From: Prevotellaceae bacterium UBA4301
GTDB lineage: Bacteria; Bacteroidota; Bacteroidia; Bacteroidales; Bacteroidaceae
Assembly (NCBI GenBank): GCA_002395775.1
Contig: DGUV01000027.1
Span: 1-40,819, forward strand
Direction of reading: 5' to 3'
Length of the DNA: 40,819 bases
In this document: in pieces, positions 8,301 to 16,007 of the stretch
How positions within the stretch are numbered: position 1 is the first letter of the stretch
Layout: every line of letters begins with the position of its first letter
Translations under genes and position numbers: made by a program
The notes under the pieces: model-generated
Told to the model about the DNA's origin: nothing
Databases searched by the model: none
Seen by the model: only the letters and a program-made list of their open reading frames with translations

Positions 8301-8939
8301 ATGAAAAAAAATGAATTATATTCACAAGTCATTGCCTACTTTGAAAAGGCTATGCCAATAGCCGAAACAGAGTTGCACTATGATTCTCCCTTCCAATTAT
8401 TGGTTGCCGTAATCCTGAGTGCACAGTGCACTGACCGCCGAGTAAACCTTGTCACACCACAACTTTTTCACGATTATCCTACTGCTGAAGCTATGGCCGT
8501 GGCTACACCAGAGGTCATATATGAGTATATCAAAAGCGTCTCATATCCCAACAGCAAAGCAAATCATCTCGTAGGAATGGCGAAGATGTTACTCTCTGAT
8601 TACCAAGGAGAAGTGCCAAGCGAATTAAACCAGCTAATAAAGTTACCAGGCGTAGGAAGGAAGACTGCGAATGTGATTCAAGCTGTTGTCTTCAAAAAAG
8701 CTGCAATGGCTGTTGATACCCATGTGTTTCGTGTAAGCCACCGCATTGGCCTCGTCTCTAAGCGCTGCACCACTCCCTATGCCGTTGAACGTGAACTCGT
8801 ACGACACATACCAAATTCTATCATACCTAAGGCCCACCATTGGCTCATACTGCATGGTCGATATGTTTGTCAGGCCCGTCATCCAAAATGTGAACAGTGT
8901 GGCCTGTTAGGTATCTGCATGAGAAAAATCGAAAATTGA
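8301..8939 (+). CDS. nth: endonuclease III (DNA glycosylase/AP lyase)
   Basis: Endonuclease III removes oxidised pyrimidines and cuts the resulting abasic site in base-excision repair. From the ATG at 8301 it has 212 residues, the normal length; the frame is open upstream inside the DUF4270 gene, but homology starts here. The helix-hairpin-helix LPGVGRKTA (residues 115-123) carries the catalytic Lys121, and VDTHVFRV holds the catalytic Asp139. The C-terminus has the [4Fe-4S] set Cys190-X6-Cys197-X2-Cys200-X5-Cys206. It starts 19 bases after the DUF4270 stop and has a purine-rich AAAGGAGGG upstream, which also forms a small hairpin with TCCTTT. Very secure. Confidence 0.95.
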   Translation: MKKNELYSQVIAYFEKAMPIAETELHYDSPFQLLVAVILSAQCTDRRVNLVTPQLFHDYPTAEAMAVATPEVIYEYIKSVSYPNSKANHLVGMAKMLLSDYQGEVPSELNQLIKLPGVGRKTANVIQAVVFKKAAMAVDTHVFRVSHRIGLVSKRCTTPYAVERELVRHIPNSIIPKAHHWLILHGRYVCQARHPKCEQCGLLGICMRKIEN

Positions 8940-8948
8940 AGTCATGAG

Positions 8949-8979
8949 ATTGATGATTGAGAATATTTTTGTATCTTTG
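8949..8979 (+). promoter_or_regulatory. pgk promoter: ATTG (-33), 19 bp, TATCTTTG (-7)
   Basis: ATTG at 8949-8952 is followed after 19 bp by TATCTTTG at 8972-8979, a good match to the Bacteroidota sigma-ABfr pattern. The resulting 5' leader is about 90 nt and very A/T-rich, which fits a highly expressed glycolytic gene. Confidence 0.7.
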
Positions 8980-9072
8980 TAGCGAAATGGAAACTCTTAA
9001 ATATCCTATCTATCATATACGATTAAACTAATTACAAATAATTATTATACCAATAACTTATAACTATTAATT

Positions 9073-10341
9073 ATGACAATCAAAGATTTCAACTTTGCCG
9101 GTAAGAAGGCAATCGTGCGCGTTGACTTCAACGTGCCCCTGGATGGTAACGGTAACATCACCGACGACACCCGCATCCGCGGTGCTCTGCCCACGCTGAA
9201 ACACATCCTGGAGCAGGGCGGCGCCCTCATCATCATGTCTCACATGGGTAAGCCAAAGGGTAAGGTTAATCCCAAGATGTCTCTGGGTCAGATCAAGGAT
9301 GCCGTAGCAAAGGCTCTGGGTGCTGAAGTGAAGTTTGCTCCCGATTGCGCTAAGGCAAAGGCAGAGGCCGACGCCCTGAAGATGGGTGAAGTGCTGCTGT
9401 TGGAAAACCTTCGCTTCTATCCCGAAGAAGAAGGCAAGCCCGTGGGTATTGAGAAGGGAACTCCCGAGTACGATGAGGCAAAGAAGGCCATGAAGGCAAG
9501 CCAGAAGGAGTTTGCCAAGACTCTCGCTTCTTATGCTGATTGCTACGTGATGGATGCATTCGGTACCGCTCACCGCAAGCATGCTTCTACCGCTGTCATC
9601 GCCGACTATTTCGATGCCGACAACAAGATGCTCGGTTTCCTGATGGAAAAGGAAGTACAGGCTGTAGACAACGTTCTGAACAACATCAAGCGCCCATTCG
9701 TCGCCATCATGGGTGGTTCTAAGGTTAGCACCAAGATTGGTATCATCGAGAACCTGCTGGGTAAGGTAGACAAGCTGATCCTTTGTGGTGGTATGACCTA
9801 TACCTTTATGAAGGCTCACGGAGGCGAGATTGGTAACTCTATCGTAGAACTTGACAAGCTCGATGTAGCCCTTGGCGTGGAAGAACTCGCAAAGAAGAAC
9901 GGCGTTGAACTCGTTCTTGCTGAAGACAGCGTTTGCTGCACTGGCTACGACTTCGGAACATTCTCCGTTAAGCCTGGAGCACAGATTAAGACCTTCCCCT
10001 CCAATGCTATTGAAGAAGGTTGGGACGGACTCGATGTTGGTCCTATCAGCCAAGCCAAGTTCGCAAAGGCAATCGAGGGTGCAAAGACTATCTTGTGGAA
10101 CGGTCCTGCAGGTTGCTTCGAGTGCGACGACTTCGATAAGGGTAGCCGCGCCGTTGGTGATGCTGTAGCAAAGGCAACTGCCGAAGGTGCTTTCTCACTC
10201 ATTGGTGGTGGCGACTCTGTGGCTTGCGTTCACAAGTTTGGTTTGGAAGACAAGGTCAGCTACATAAGCACAGGTGGTGGTGCCCTGCTCGAGGCAATCG
10301 AGGGCAAAGTGCTGCCCGGTGTAGCTGCCATCAAAGGCTAA
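9073..10341 (+). CDS. pgk: phosphoglycerate kinase
   Basis: Pgk transfers the phosphate of 1,3-bisphosphoglycerate to ADP in glycolysis. The sequence opens with DFNFAGKKAIVRVDFNVPL, the family signature with the substrate Asp/Asn. It has SHMGKPKGK, LLLENLRFY, the DAFGTAHRKHAST segment, VAIMGGSKVSTKI with the nucleotide-side Lys, ILWNGPAGCFE, and GGGDSVACVHKFG followed by ISTGGGALLE at the C-terminus. It has 422 residues, slightly longer than the common 390-400 but usual in Bacteroidota. Codon use is visibly biased (AAG, CTG, GGT), as expected for high expression. Its stop overlaps the following lipoprotein's start by one base (TAATG). Confidence 0.98.
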   Translation: MTIKDFNFAGKKAIVRVDFNVPLDGNGNITDDTRIRGALPTLKHILEQGGALIIMSHMGKPKGKVNPKMSLGQIKDAVAKALGAEVKFAPDCAKAKAEADALKMGEVLLLENLRFYPEEEGKPVGIEKGTPEYDEAKKAMKASQKEFAKTLASYADCYVMDAFGTAHRKHASTAVIADYFDADNKMLGFLMEKEVQAVDNVLNNIKRPFVAIMGGSKVSTKIGIIENLLGKVDKLILCGGMTYTFMKAHGGEIGNSIVELDKLDVALGVEELAKKNGVELVLAEDSVCCTGYDFGTFSVKPGAQIKTFPSNAIEEGWDGLDVGPISQAKFAKAIEGAKTILWNGPAGCFECDDFDKGSRAVGDAVAKATAEGAFSLIGGGDSVACVHKFGLEDKVSYISTGGGALLEAIEGKVLPGVAAIKG

Positions 10342-11312
10342 TGGGATTGAAAAAAATATTCTATAGCTTAATTTGCATCCTGCTCCTTCTGGTGGCATGC
10401 CAGAAGGAGCAGGTTTCCATTTCGCCAACTGAACTGGCGCGTCGTGACTCAATGGCTTTGCACATAGGGCTCATGCCTGTACTCGATTGCCTTCCCATCT
10501 ACTACGCACAAAGCATGGGCATGTTTAACGAAGTAGGACTGGACGTTCGCCTTAACACGTTCTATGCCCAAATGGATTGCGACACAGCACTTCTGCGACA
10601 GCGTAACGAAGTAATTTTCACAGACCTTTTCCGTTTGCTTTATAATCAGATGGATTCTTCATCATTATGTGCTATTGCCACAACATCGGGTAGCCAAAGT
10701 CTTATAACTGCTAAGAAGGCACGCATACGTACACTTGGTCACCTTAATGAGCGTATGATTGCCATCGATCGGTTGAGTATTTCAGATTACCTGACCGACG
10801 AGGCTATGCGCCAAGCTGGTCTGTCACGAACATCCATCTACAGACCTCAAATTAATGATATAAACTTGCGCCTGAGCATGCTCAACGATCAACTTGTTGA
10901 CGGTGCTATTCTGCCAGAACCTCAAGCCACGCAAGCCGAACTAATGGGACACAACCGATTGCTCAAAACCGATAGTACCTCTGCATTTTATTGTTTTGCA
11001 GCACGACAACAATGTCTCGGCGACACTTTGCGTAATCAACAAATACGCCAATTACTTAGGATTTATGACAAGGCTGTAGATGCTCTAAACAGCAATCCCA
11101 ACGCAGACACTCTTCATCATCTGCTCGTCAGCCGTTATGCCATTCCTGCAGAGATGGCAGATACCATTCGCCTGCCGCGCCTACGTCACATTACGATTCC
11201 GAATGACGCGGATACCGACAAGGCTCTTTCGTGGTTAAAGTCGCGAGAATGTCGTATTTCCGACCAAGCCAGAAAACGATTGTTATGGATGCAAAAGCCT
11301 TCCAACAACTAG
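10341..11312 (+). CDS. ABC-type (NMT1/ThiY-like) substrate-binding lipoprotein, orphan
   Basis: A 323-residue predicted lipoprotein (lipobox LVAC, Cys20) with the fold pattern of type II periplasmic binding proteins of the NMT1/SsuA/ThiY group. ALHIGLMPVLDCLPIYYAQSMGMFNEVGLDVRL gives, in pieces, the usual 'ligand strand, helix, GxFxxxGLxV' start; VIFTDLFR and the QLVDGAILPEP segment match the later strands. Such proteins capture a small organic ligand for an ABC importer. No permease or ATPase gene lies nearby, so either those genes are elsewhere or the protein senses or stores. The start ATG at 10341 overlaps the pgk stop, suggesting coupled translation; its 3' end overlaps the TPR gene by 28 bases. 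Confidence 0.75.
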   Translation: MGLKKIFYSLICILLLLVACQKEQVSISPTELARRDSMALHIGLMPVLDCLPIYYAQSMGMFNEVGLDVRLNTFYAQMDCDTALLRQRNEVIFTDLFRLLYNQMDSSSLCAIATTSGSQSLITAKKARIRTLGHLNERMIAIDRLSISDYLTDEAMRQAGLSRTSIYRPQINDINLRLSMLNDQLVDGAILPEPQATQAELMGHNRLLKTDSTSAFYCFAARQQCLGDTLRNQQIRQLLRIYDKAVDALNSNPNADTLHHLLVSRYAIPAEMADTIRLPRLRHITIPNDADTDKALSWLKSRECRISDQARKRLLWMQKPSNN

Positions 11313-13345
11313 CAGAGAGTGTTGCTTCCGACCTCCTGAGCAAGCACCTCATGAGTGCACTTGCAACTCTAACCAATGTGCTTGACAGCGTAAAGATTCC
11401 TGGATTACGTCGTGAGCTTACTAACATACAAGGTGACTATGAGCGTATGCTCACCTTCATGGCCGACGGAAGTTCTGACCCTCAACGTCCATCTATACAT
11501 CAACGTTTGCTACAGAAGACTTTCCGCCTGCTTCAAAACCTACGACGTTACTACTATATTGATAACGCCACAGACCTCTATTCTACCATTTCCCGCTCAT
11601 TTATAAACACCTGGAAACCTCAGTTTGAAGCCCTGCTTTCCGAAGGGGATACAAGTTATGAAACGCAAGACCTCCGTTTTGAACTTGTGTGGACATCTCC
11701 TCAACTCAATGCCAATGAAGAGCGTCAAATGCGTCTTTTTCTTCTTGCCACGGACTCTCTATCCCGCCATTATCTTCTGAGTGCACTCGGACTTTCACTC
11801 ATACATTACCTCGACATTGCGAAAGTGCGCTTGCTCTTAGACTATACTGATGCCCAAAATGATGAAGATCGTGCACGCGCCATTGTATATATTCTTATTA
11901 CCTGTAAACTCCATGGCCGCCAACTTCAACTCTTCCCCCAAGTGTGCAATCATATTACTGACCTTCTTCAGCATACATCCATCGTCCAACAAGTGGCACA
12001 ATGCCAACACCTGTTCAGTCTCTATCAGGAATCAGAGCAACTACGAAAGAAAATGGAGGAAGAGATTCTACCCGAACTCATCCGCGCAACACAAGAACGG
12101 CAGCGAATGGGCTTCGACAATGACGACATTAACTCAGACTTCCTGGAGTCAGACCCTAATCTGAGTCAACAAATGAAGCAACGTATAAAAGCGAGTGCAA
12201 AGGAAATGTTCCAGATGTTCCAGGAGGGGGCCGATGTTAATCTCCATACCTTCACTGCACTTAAATCATTTCCATTCTTTCGACGCATAGGCCACTGGTT
12301 GGCACCCTTTGATAAGAATCGGCCCGAGGTGCAAGGTCATGCTCAAATGCTCCAGCGCCTCCATTTATGCGATAGTGACCTCTACTCCATAGGCCAACTC
12401 CTAATCCATGTGCCAGAACACCAACGTAAACAAATGACCGAGTCGATTGAGAGCCAAACCGGTGAAGGAAGCTCGCTGCAAATGCCTCCATATCCCAATG
12501 TCATCCAAAACCTCTATCGTCTGCTACGACGCTCTCCATGGCAAGCACAATGGCCAGATGTCTTTGACTCTACGCTCTTCATTGACATACCTGTTATAGG
12601 TCCACATTTGACTCGTTCTCCGCACTTTCTGCAAGCCACAGCAGCCACCCTCTATCGACATGGAAAGTTCCAACAAGCTCAACGTCATCTGCAGTTCCTC
12701 GTCAAACTCCAAGGGGCTAATGCCAATACCTTGCTTCAACTGGCTCATTGCTGTCAGGAACAGGGCAACTACGCCAGTGCACTAAGGCATTTGCAACAAG
12801 CACACATGTTGCAGCCCGACAATGAACAAATTATTTTTCATCAGCAACATTGCTTGGCACAATTAGGTCGCTACGACGAGCAAAGTCAATTACTGCTTGA
12901 ACTTGAAGGTCGACATCCCGATGACACACGCATCCTCACCGAGACAGGTCTTTGCCTAATGCAACTGCGCATGTGGCCAGAGGCACAAAAGCGATTCTAT
13001 AGGCTTGAATACCGCGGACAACGCGTAATACCCTCACAGCGAGCCATTGCATGGTGTGCTCTTCGAATGGGTGATTACAATGTGGCCAAACGATACTATG
13101 ATTTATTGCTTTCCTCCACCAATGCCCGATGGGAAGACTACCTCAATATGGCCCACACCCAATGGCTCATAGGCGACACTGGGAAAGCCCTACCCCTCTA
13201 TCGGGAATATGTCCGGCGCTACGCCTCATCGCAGCCTCAAGCTACCGATATGCTAGCACCCTTTGATGAGGATTCGGAAGTTCTTCGTGAATTAGGAAAG
13301 TCTCCCACCGACATTGCCCTCATGCGTGACCTCATAATCTCGTGA
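11285..13345 (+). CDS. large helical protein with C-terminal TPR repeats
   Basis: A 686-residue, likely cytoplasmic protein without signal peptide. The N-terminal 430 residues are mostly helical and match no family I recognise. From about residue 440 to 650 there are tetratricopeptide-like repeats: LYRHGKFQQAQRHLQFL, AHCCQEQGNYASALRHLQ, CLAQLGRYDEQSQLLL, LCLMQLRMWPEAQKRF and ALRMGDYNVAKRYYD show the small/large residue alternation of TPR helices. TPRs bind partner proteins, so a scaffold role is likely; the partner is unknown. I chose the ATG at 11285 (MDAKAFQQL); in-frame ATGs at 11249 and 11231 would deepen the overlap with the lipoprotein gene. The stop codon overlaps the 3' end of the convergent threonine aldolase by 14 bases. 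Confidence 0.75.
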   Translation: MDAKAFQQLAESVASDLLSKHLMSALATLTNVLDSVKIPGLRRELTNIQGDYERMLTFMADGSSDPQRPSIHQRLLQKTFRLLQNLRRYYYIDNATDLYSTISRSFINTWKPQFEALLSEGDTSYETQDLRFELVWTSPQLNANEERQMRLFLLATDSLSRHYLLSALGLSLIHYLDIAKVRLLLDYTDAQNDEDRARAIVYILITCKLHGRQLQLFPQVCNHITDLLQHTSIVQQVAQCQHLFSLYQESEQLRKKMEEEILPELIRATQERQRMGFDNDDINSDFLESDPNLSQQMKQRIKASAKEMFQMFQEGADVNLHTFTALKSFPFFRRIGHWLAPFDKNRPEVQGHAQMLQRLHLCDSDLYSIGQLLIHVPEHQRKQMTESIESQTGEGSSLQMPPYPNVIQNLYRLLRRSPWQAQWPDVFDSTLFIDIPVIGPHLTRSPHFLQATAATLYRHGKFQQAQRHLQFLVKLQGANANTLLQLAHCCQEQGNYASALRHLQQAHMLQPDNEQIIFHQQHCLAQLGRYDEQSQLLLELEGRHPDDTRILTETGLCLMQLRMWPEAQKRFYRLEYRGQRVIPSQRAIAWCALRMGDYNVAKRYYDLLLSSTNARWEDYLNMAHTQWLIGDTGKALPLYREYVRRYASSQPQATDMLAPFDEDSEVLRELGKSPTDIALMRDLIIS

Positions 13346-14366
13346 GTGCCACACGCAGAGCCTCCAAGTCAGCTTCTGTGGTAGCCCAACTCGTAACAAA
13401 GCGACAAAGGGTATGGCATTCATCTATCGGCTCCCATGTCTCAAACAAGACTTGCTGCATGAGTCGCTCCACCATATCGTTGCCAAGAACAACAAACTGC
13501 TGGTTCGTAGGCGAATCCTTTAGAACAAATCCAGCTTCCTCGAAAATAACGCGAAGGCGTTTGGCCATGAGTAAGGCATGATTAGCAATACGGAAATAAA
13601 GCTCGTTGGTAAATAGCGCATCAAACTGTACGCCTGCCACCCTGCTTTTAGCAAGTAAAGCACCATGAGCCTTCACATGGGTAAAGAAGCCCTTTGGCGC
13701 CCCTTTGGGGAAGACCACAGCCTCGCCACATAGCGCACCCATCTTAGTGCCCCCAATATAAAATGCATCGCTATGGTTCGCCAGCCAAGGCAATGATATG
13801 TCACACTCCTCAGCCATAAGCCCATAACCCAAGCGTGCCCCATCGATGTAGAGTGCTAACCCATGTTCGTGGCACACGGTGTAAATAGCATCAATTTCCT
13901 CCTTCTTATATATGGTTCCCTGCTCAGTTGGCATGGTCACATACACCATACCAGGCACTGCCATGTGTTCCCAAGTGGGGTCTGCAAAGAAACGAAGCAA
14001 ATAGTTGTCTAGGTCAGATGCCCACATCCGGCCTTCATGGGAGGCCAAGGCAATAACCTTATGTCCGCTTGCCTCTACTGCCCCTGATTCATGGACATTG
14101 ATGTGCGCTGTTTCAACGGCAATCACAGCTTGATAAGGTCGAAGTAAAGCGTCAATGACTGTGGCATTGGCCTGGGTGCCGCCTGCAAAAAAGAAAACGT
14201 CAGCATCAGGACACTCACACGCCTGTCGTATCTTTACTCGGGCACTCTCGCTCCATTCATCATAGCCGTATGACTGACTCGACTCGCCATTGGTATCCAT
14301 CAAATGGCGCAGCACCTCGGGATGTGCTCCATTATTGTAATCACTCTCAAAGGATGGTTTGTTCAT
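13332..14366 (-). CDS. low-specificity L-threonine aldolase (PLP enzyme)
   Basis: A fold-type I PLP enzyme of the beta-eliminating lyase/threonine aldolase family, which cleaves L-threonine or allo-threonine to glycine and acetaldehyde. With the start at 14366 (MNKPSFESDYNNGAHPEVL) it has 344 residues. It shows FFFAGGTQANAT (phosphate cup), AHINVHESGA with the ring-stacking His88, YIDGARLGYG with Asp175 contacting the pyridine nitrogen, and GGTKMGALCGE with the Schiff-base Lys208. It starts 11 bases after the pectinesterase stop, so the two are probably co-transcribed although no metabolic link is obvious. The 3' end overlaps the TPR gene by 14 bases in opposite orientation. Confidence 0.9.
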   Translation of the reverse strand: MNKPSFESDYNNGAHPEVLRHLMDTNGESSQSYGYDEWSESARVKIRQACECPDADVFFFAGGTQANATVIDALLRPYQAVIAVETAHINVHESGAVEASGHKVIALASHEGRMWASDLDNYLLRFFADPTWEHMAVPGMVYVTMPTEQGTIYKKEEIDAIYTVCHEHGLALYIDGARLGYGLMAEECDISLPWLANHSDAFYIGGTKMGALCGEAVVFPKGAPKGFFTHVKAHGALLAKSRVAGVQFDALFTNELYFRIANHALLMAKRLRVIFEEAGFVLKDSPTNQQFVVLGNDMVERLMQQVLFETWEPIDECHTLCRFVTSWATTEADLEALRVALTRL

Positions 14367-14377
14367 ATTCCTATATA

Positions 14378-15889
14378 TTAATAAGGTAAAGAATCGCATT
14401 TAAGCACAAAGCGCCAATCACTATACTTGGCTATGAGTTGTGCATCACGTACGGGATGTAACTGGCGAACCACGGGATGACGCCCCGACACATCGACAGG
14501 GTTTCCATCTGGCGTATGGCTATTGAACTCAAGCAACGTTGCCGTACGGGCTTCTTCGGCAACAGGGAAGAAACCCGAAGACGGGATATTGTCGAGTGTG
14601 CAGTTTAAGAGTACGGCCTCGGCATGGGGATAGTTTTTTCCGTGATTACTTGGCAAACGAGCAATGACCGCCCCTTTCCCTATACCACGGAAGGAACAAT
14701 CGAGGAACACATTCCCATGATTCTCTTCCGTATTTCGAATCCACATAAACGGACCGATGCTGCTCAGAGAACAATGGTTGAAGAAAGCTGCACCACGGCC
14801 CAGAATAGTGTCTCCCTCACCATCGATAATGCAATTCAGGAAATAGGCACTTCCATTCGTCTGGAGTGCATCACCCGAGCCTATCACATGGACATTCTCC
14901 ACAAAGTTCCGTTCGCCATTGAGTAGGAAGCCCTCGGCTTGGCCATGACAATCGGTGCGTAAGGTGAGATTGCGAAACACCATATCATGACAATTATCAG
15001 CTGCAAAGGCTGCCCGACGCGACGGGAAAGTTCCCTTAAGTTCATTGGTCTTAATGTCGGCTGGATGGGGATTGAAAACCTCATTATTAGGATAATGGAT
15101 GACAACTCCTTCGCGAGACTGTCCCTCAAGTGTGACAAAACGTTTGTTTCGGAAATACACTAATTCCTCATAGTCGCCATTAGCTATGCGCACCGTCATG
15201 CGAGCATTTTCGCCTGGAAGAGAATCAGGAATGAAGTCCAATGCCCCCTGTACAGTCGCAAAATCGGCCGTGCCGTCGGCATTTACGTCAACGATGCGCC
15301 CCTCAGCCTTCGGTTTCTCAGCCTTCGTAGTAAAGCGCCAACGCAGGCGTCCCACCTTGGGGAAGACATCCTTATCCATGCGCACCTCATATTGGTGACC
15401 ATATTCAAGCACATTATGATGGAGGTATATGATGGCTTCGCGACCGCGCACAAGCATGGGATAGAAATGGAATCCGTCACTAAAGCCCCCAATGATTGTC
15501 AGTTGATAACGTCCTATGTCGGCCGACTTTGCAGCTGCTCCCGAGGGCGTTCCGGGAAGGGTGTTTCGATTGGTGATGTGGCCCGTCCGATAAATATAAG
15601 GAACGGGCGTGTAGATAGCCGAAGGATTGTTCGGTTGAGAAACAGTCGGACCAGCAGGAAGACTCAAGTCCAGACAATCTACTTCACAACGGGCCGTCAG
15701 GTCATAGATGCGAATAAAACCCTTCTTACCCACCTCGCAACCCTCAGGCAACATTACCCGCAAATGCGTGTCGATACACACCTCACGCGAATTGGGAATG
15801 GGAAAAAGCGAAACCGTGGCTGCAATGTCCTTTGCAAACGAAGGATTGGAAAACGGAAGGCAGAAAAGTAGGAACAGAAATATGCGCAT
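14378..15889 (-). CDS. secreted pectinesterase (CE8-like) with N-terminal beta domain
   Basis: A 503-residue exported protein; I start at 15889 because a signal peptide begins there (MRIFLFLLFCLPFSNPSFAK). Residues about 20-190 look like a beta-sandwich accessory domain. From about 198 (IVDVNADGTADFATVQGALD) a right-handed beta-helix of the pectin methylesterase type begins. Aligned by eye, it keeps the oxyanion Gln317 (GQAEG), the acid/base Asp340 (GSGDALQT), the nucleophile Asp360 (GEGDTILG) and Arg411 (IARLP). The usual DFIFG and LGRPW motifs are thus divergent. It should demethylate pectin outside the cytoplasm or in the periplasm. It diverges from a GH28-GH105 fusion, so both act on pectin. 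Confidence 0.82.
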   Translation of the reverse strand: MRIFLFLLFCLPFSNPSFAKDIAATVSLFPIPNSREVCIDTHLRVMLPEGCEVGKKGFIRIYDLTARCEVDCLDLSLPAGPTVSQPNNPSAIYTPVPYIYRTGHITNRNTLPGTPSGAAAKSADIGRYQLTIIGGFSDGFHFYPMLVRGREAIIYLHHNVLEYGHQYEVRMDKDVFPKVGRLRWRFTTKAEKPKAEGRIVDVNADGTADFATVQGALDFIPDSLPGENARMTVRIANGDYEELVYFRNKRFVTLEGQSREGVVIHYPNNEVFNPHPADIKTNELKGTFPSRRAAFAADNCHDMVFRNLTLRTDCHGQAEGFLLNGERNFVENVHVIGSGDALQTNGSAYFLNCIIDGEGDTILGRGAAFFNHCSLSSIGPFMWIRNTEENHGNVFLDCSFRGIGKGAVIARLPSNHGKNYPHAEAVLLNCTLDNIPSSGFFPVAEEARTATLLEFNSHTPDGNPVDVSGRHPVVRQLHPVRDAQLIAKYSDWRFVLKCDSLPY

Positions 15890-15918
15890 TATCGTCAGTA
15901 GTTGGAAATATCTGACTG

Positions 15919-15926
15919 CAAAGTTA
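15919..15926 (-). promoter_or_regulatory. -7 promoter box for pectinesterase-threonine aldolase
   Basis: CAAAGTTA on the plus strand reads TAACTTTG on the minus strand, 29 bases before the pectinesterase ATG. A CAAA at 15939-15942 is too close (12 bp) to be a normal -33 element. Confidence 0.55.
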
Positions 15927-15972
15927 AGAAAGAATATGCAAAAGTTAGGCAATCTCGTAGCTATTTTATATG

Positions 15973-16000
15973 TATAATTGCAAAATAATCAATATCTTTG
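15973..16000 (+). promoter_or_regulatory. promoter region of the GH28-GH105 gene, two possible -7 boxes
   Basis: TATCTTTG at 15993-16000 is an exact TAnnTTTG box but ends only 7 bases before the ATG at 16008, so its transcript would be leaderless or nearly so. A weaker box, TATAATTG (one mismatch), lies at 15973-15980 and would give a leader of about 20 nt. I cannot decide between them. Confidence 0.5.
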
Positions 16001-16007
16001 CAGAACT

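Noticed and set aside
9067..10053. Long open frame antisense to pgk (about 330 codons)
   Set aside because: It mirrors the strongly biased codons of pgk, has no family pattern, no promoter and no plausible start signal; pgk motifs prove the plus strand.
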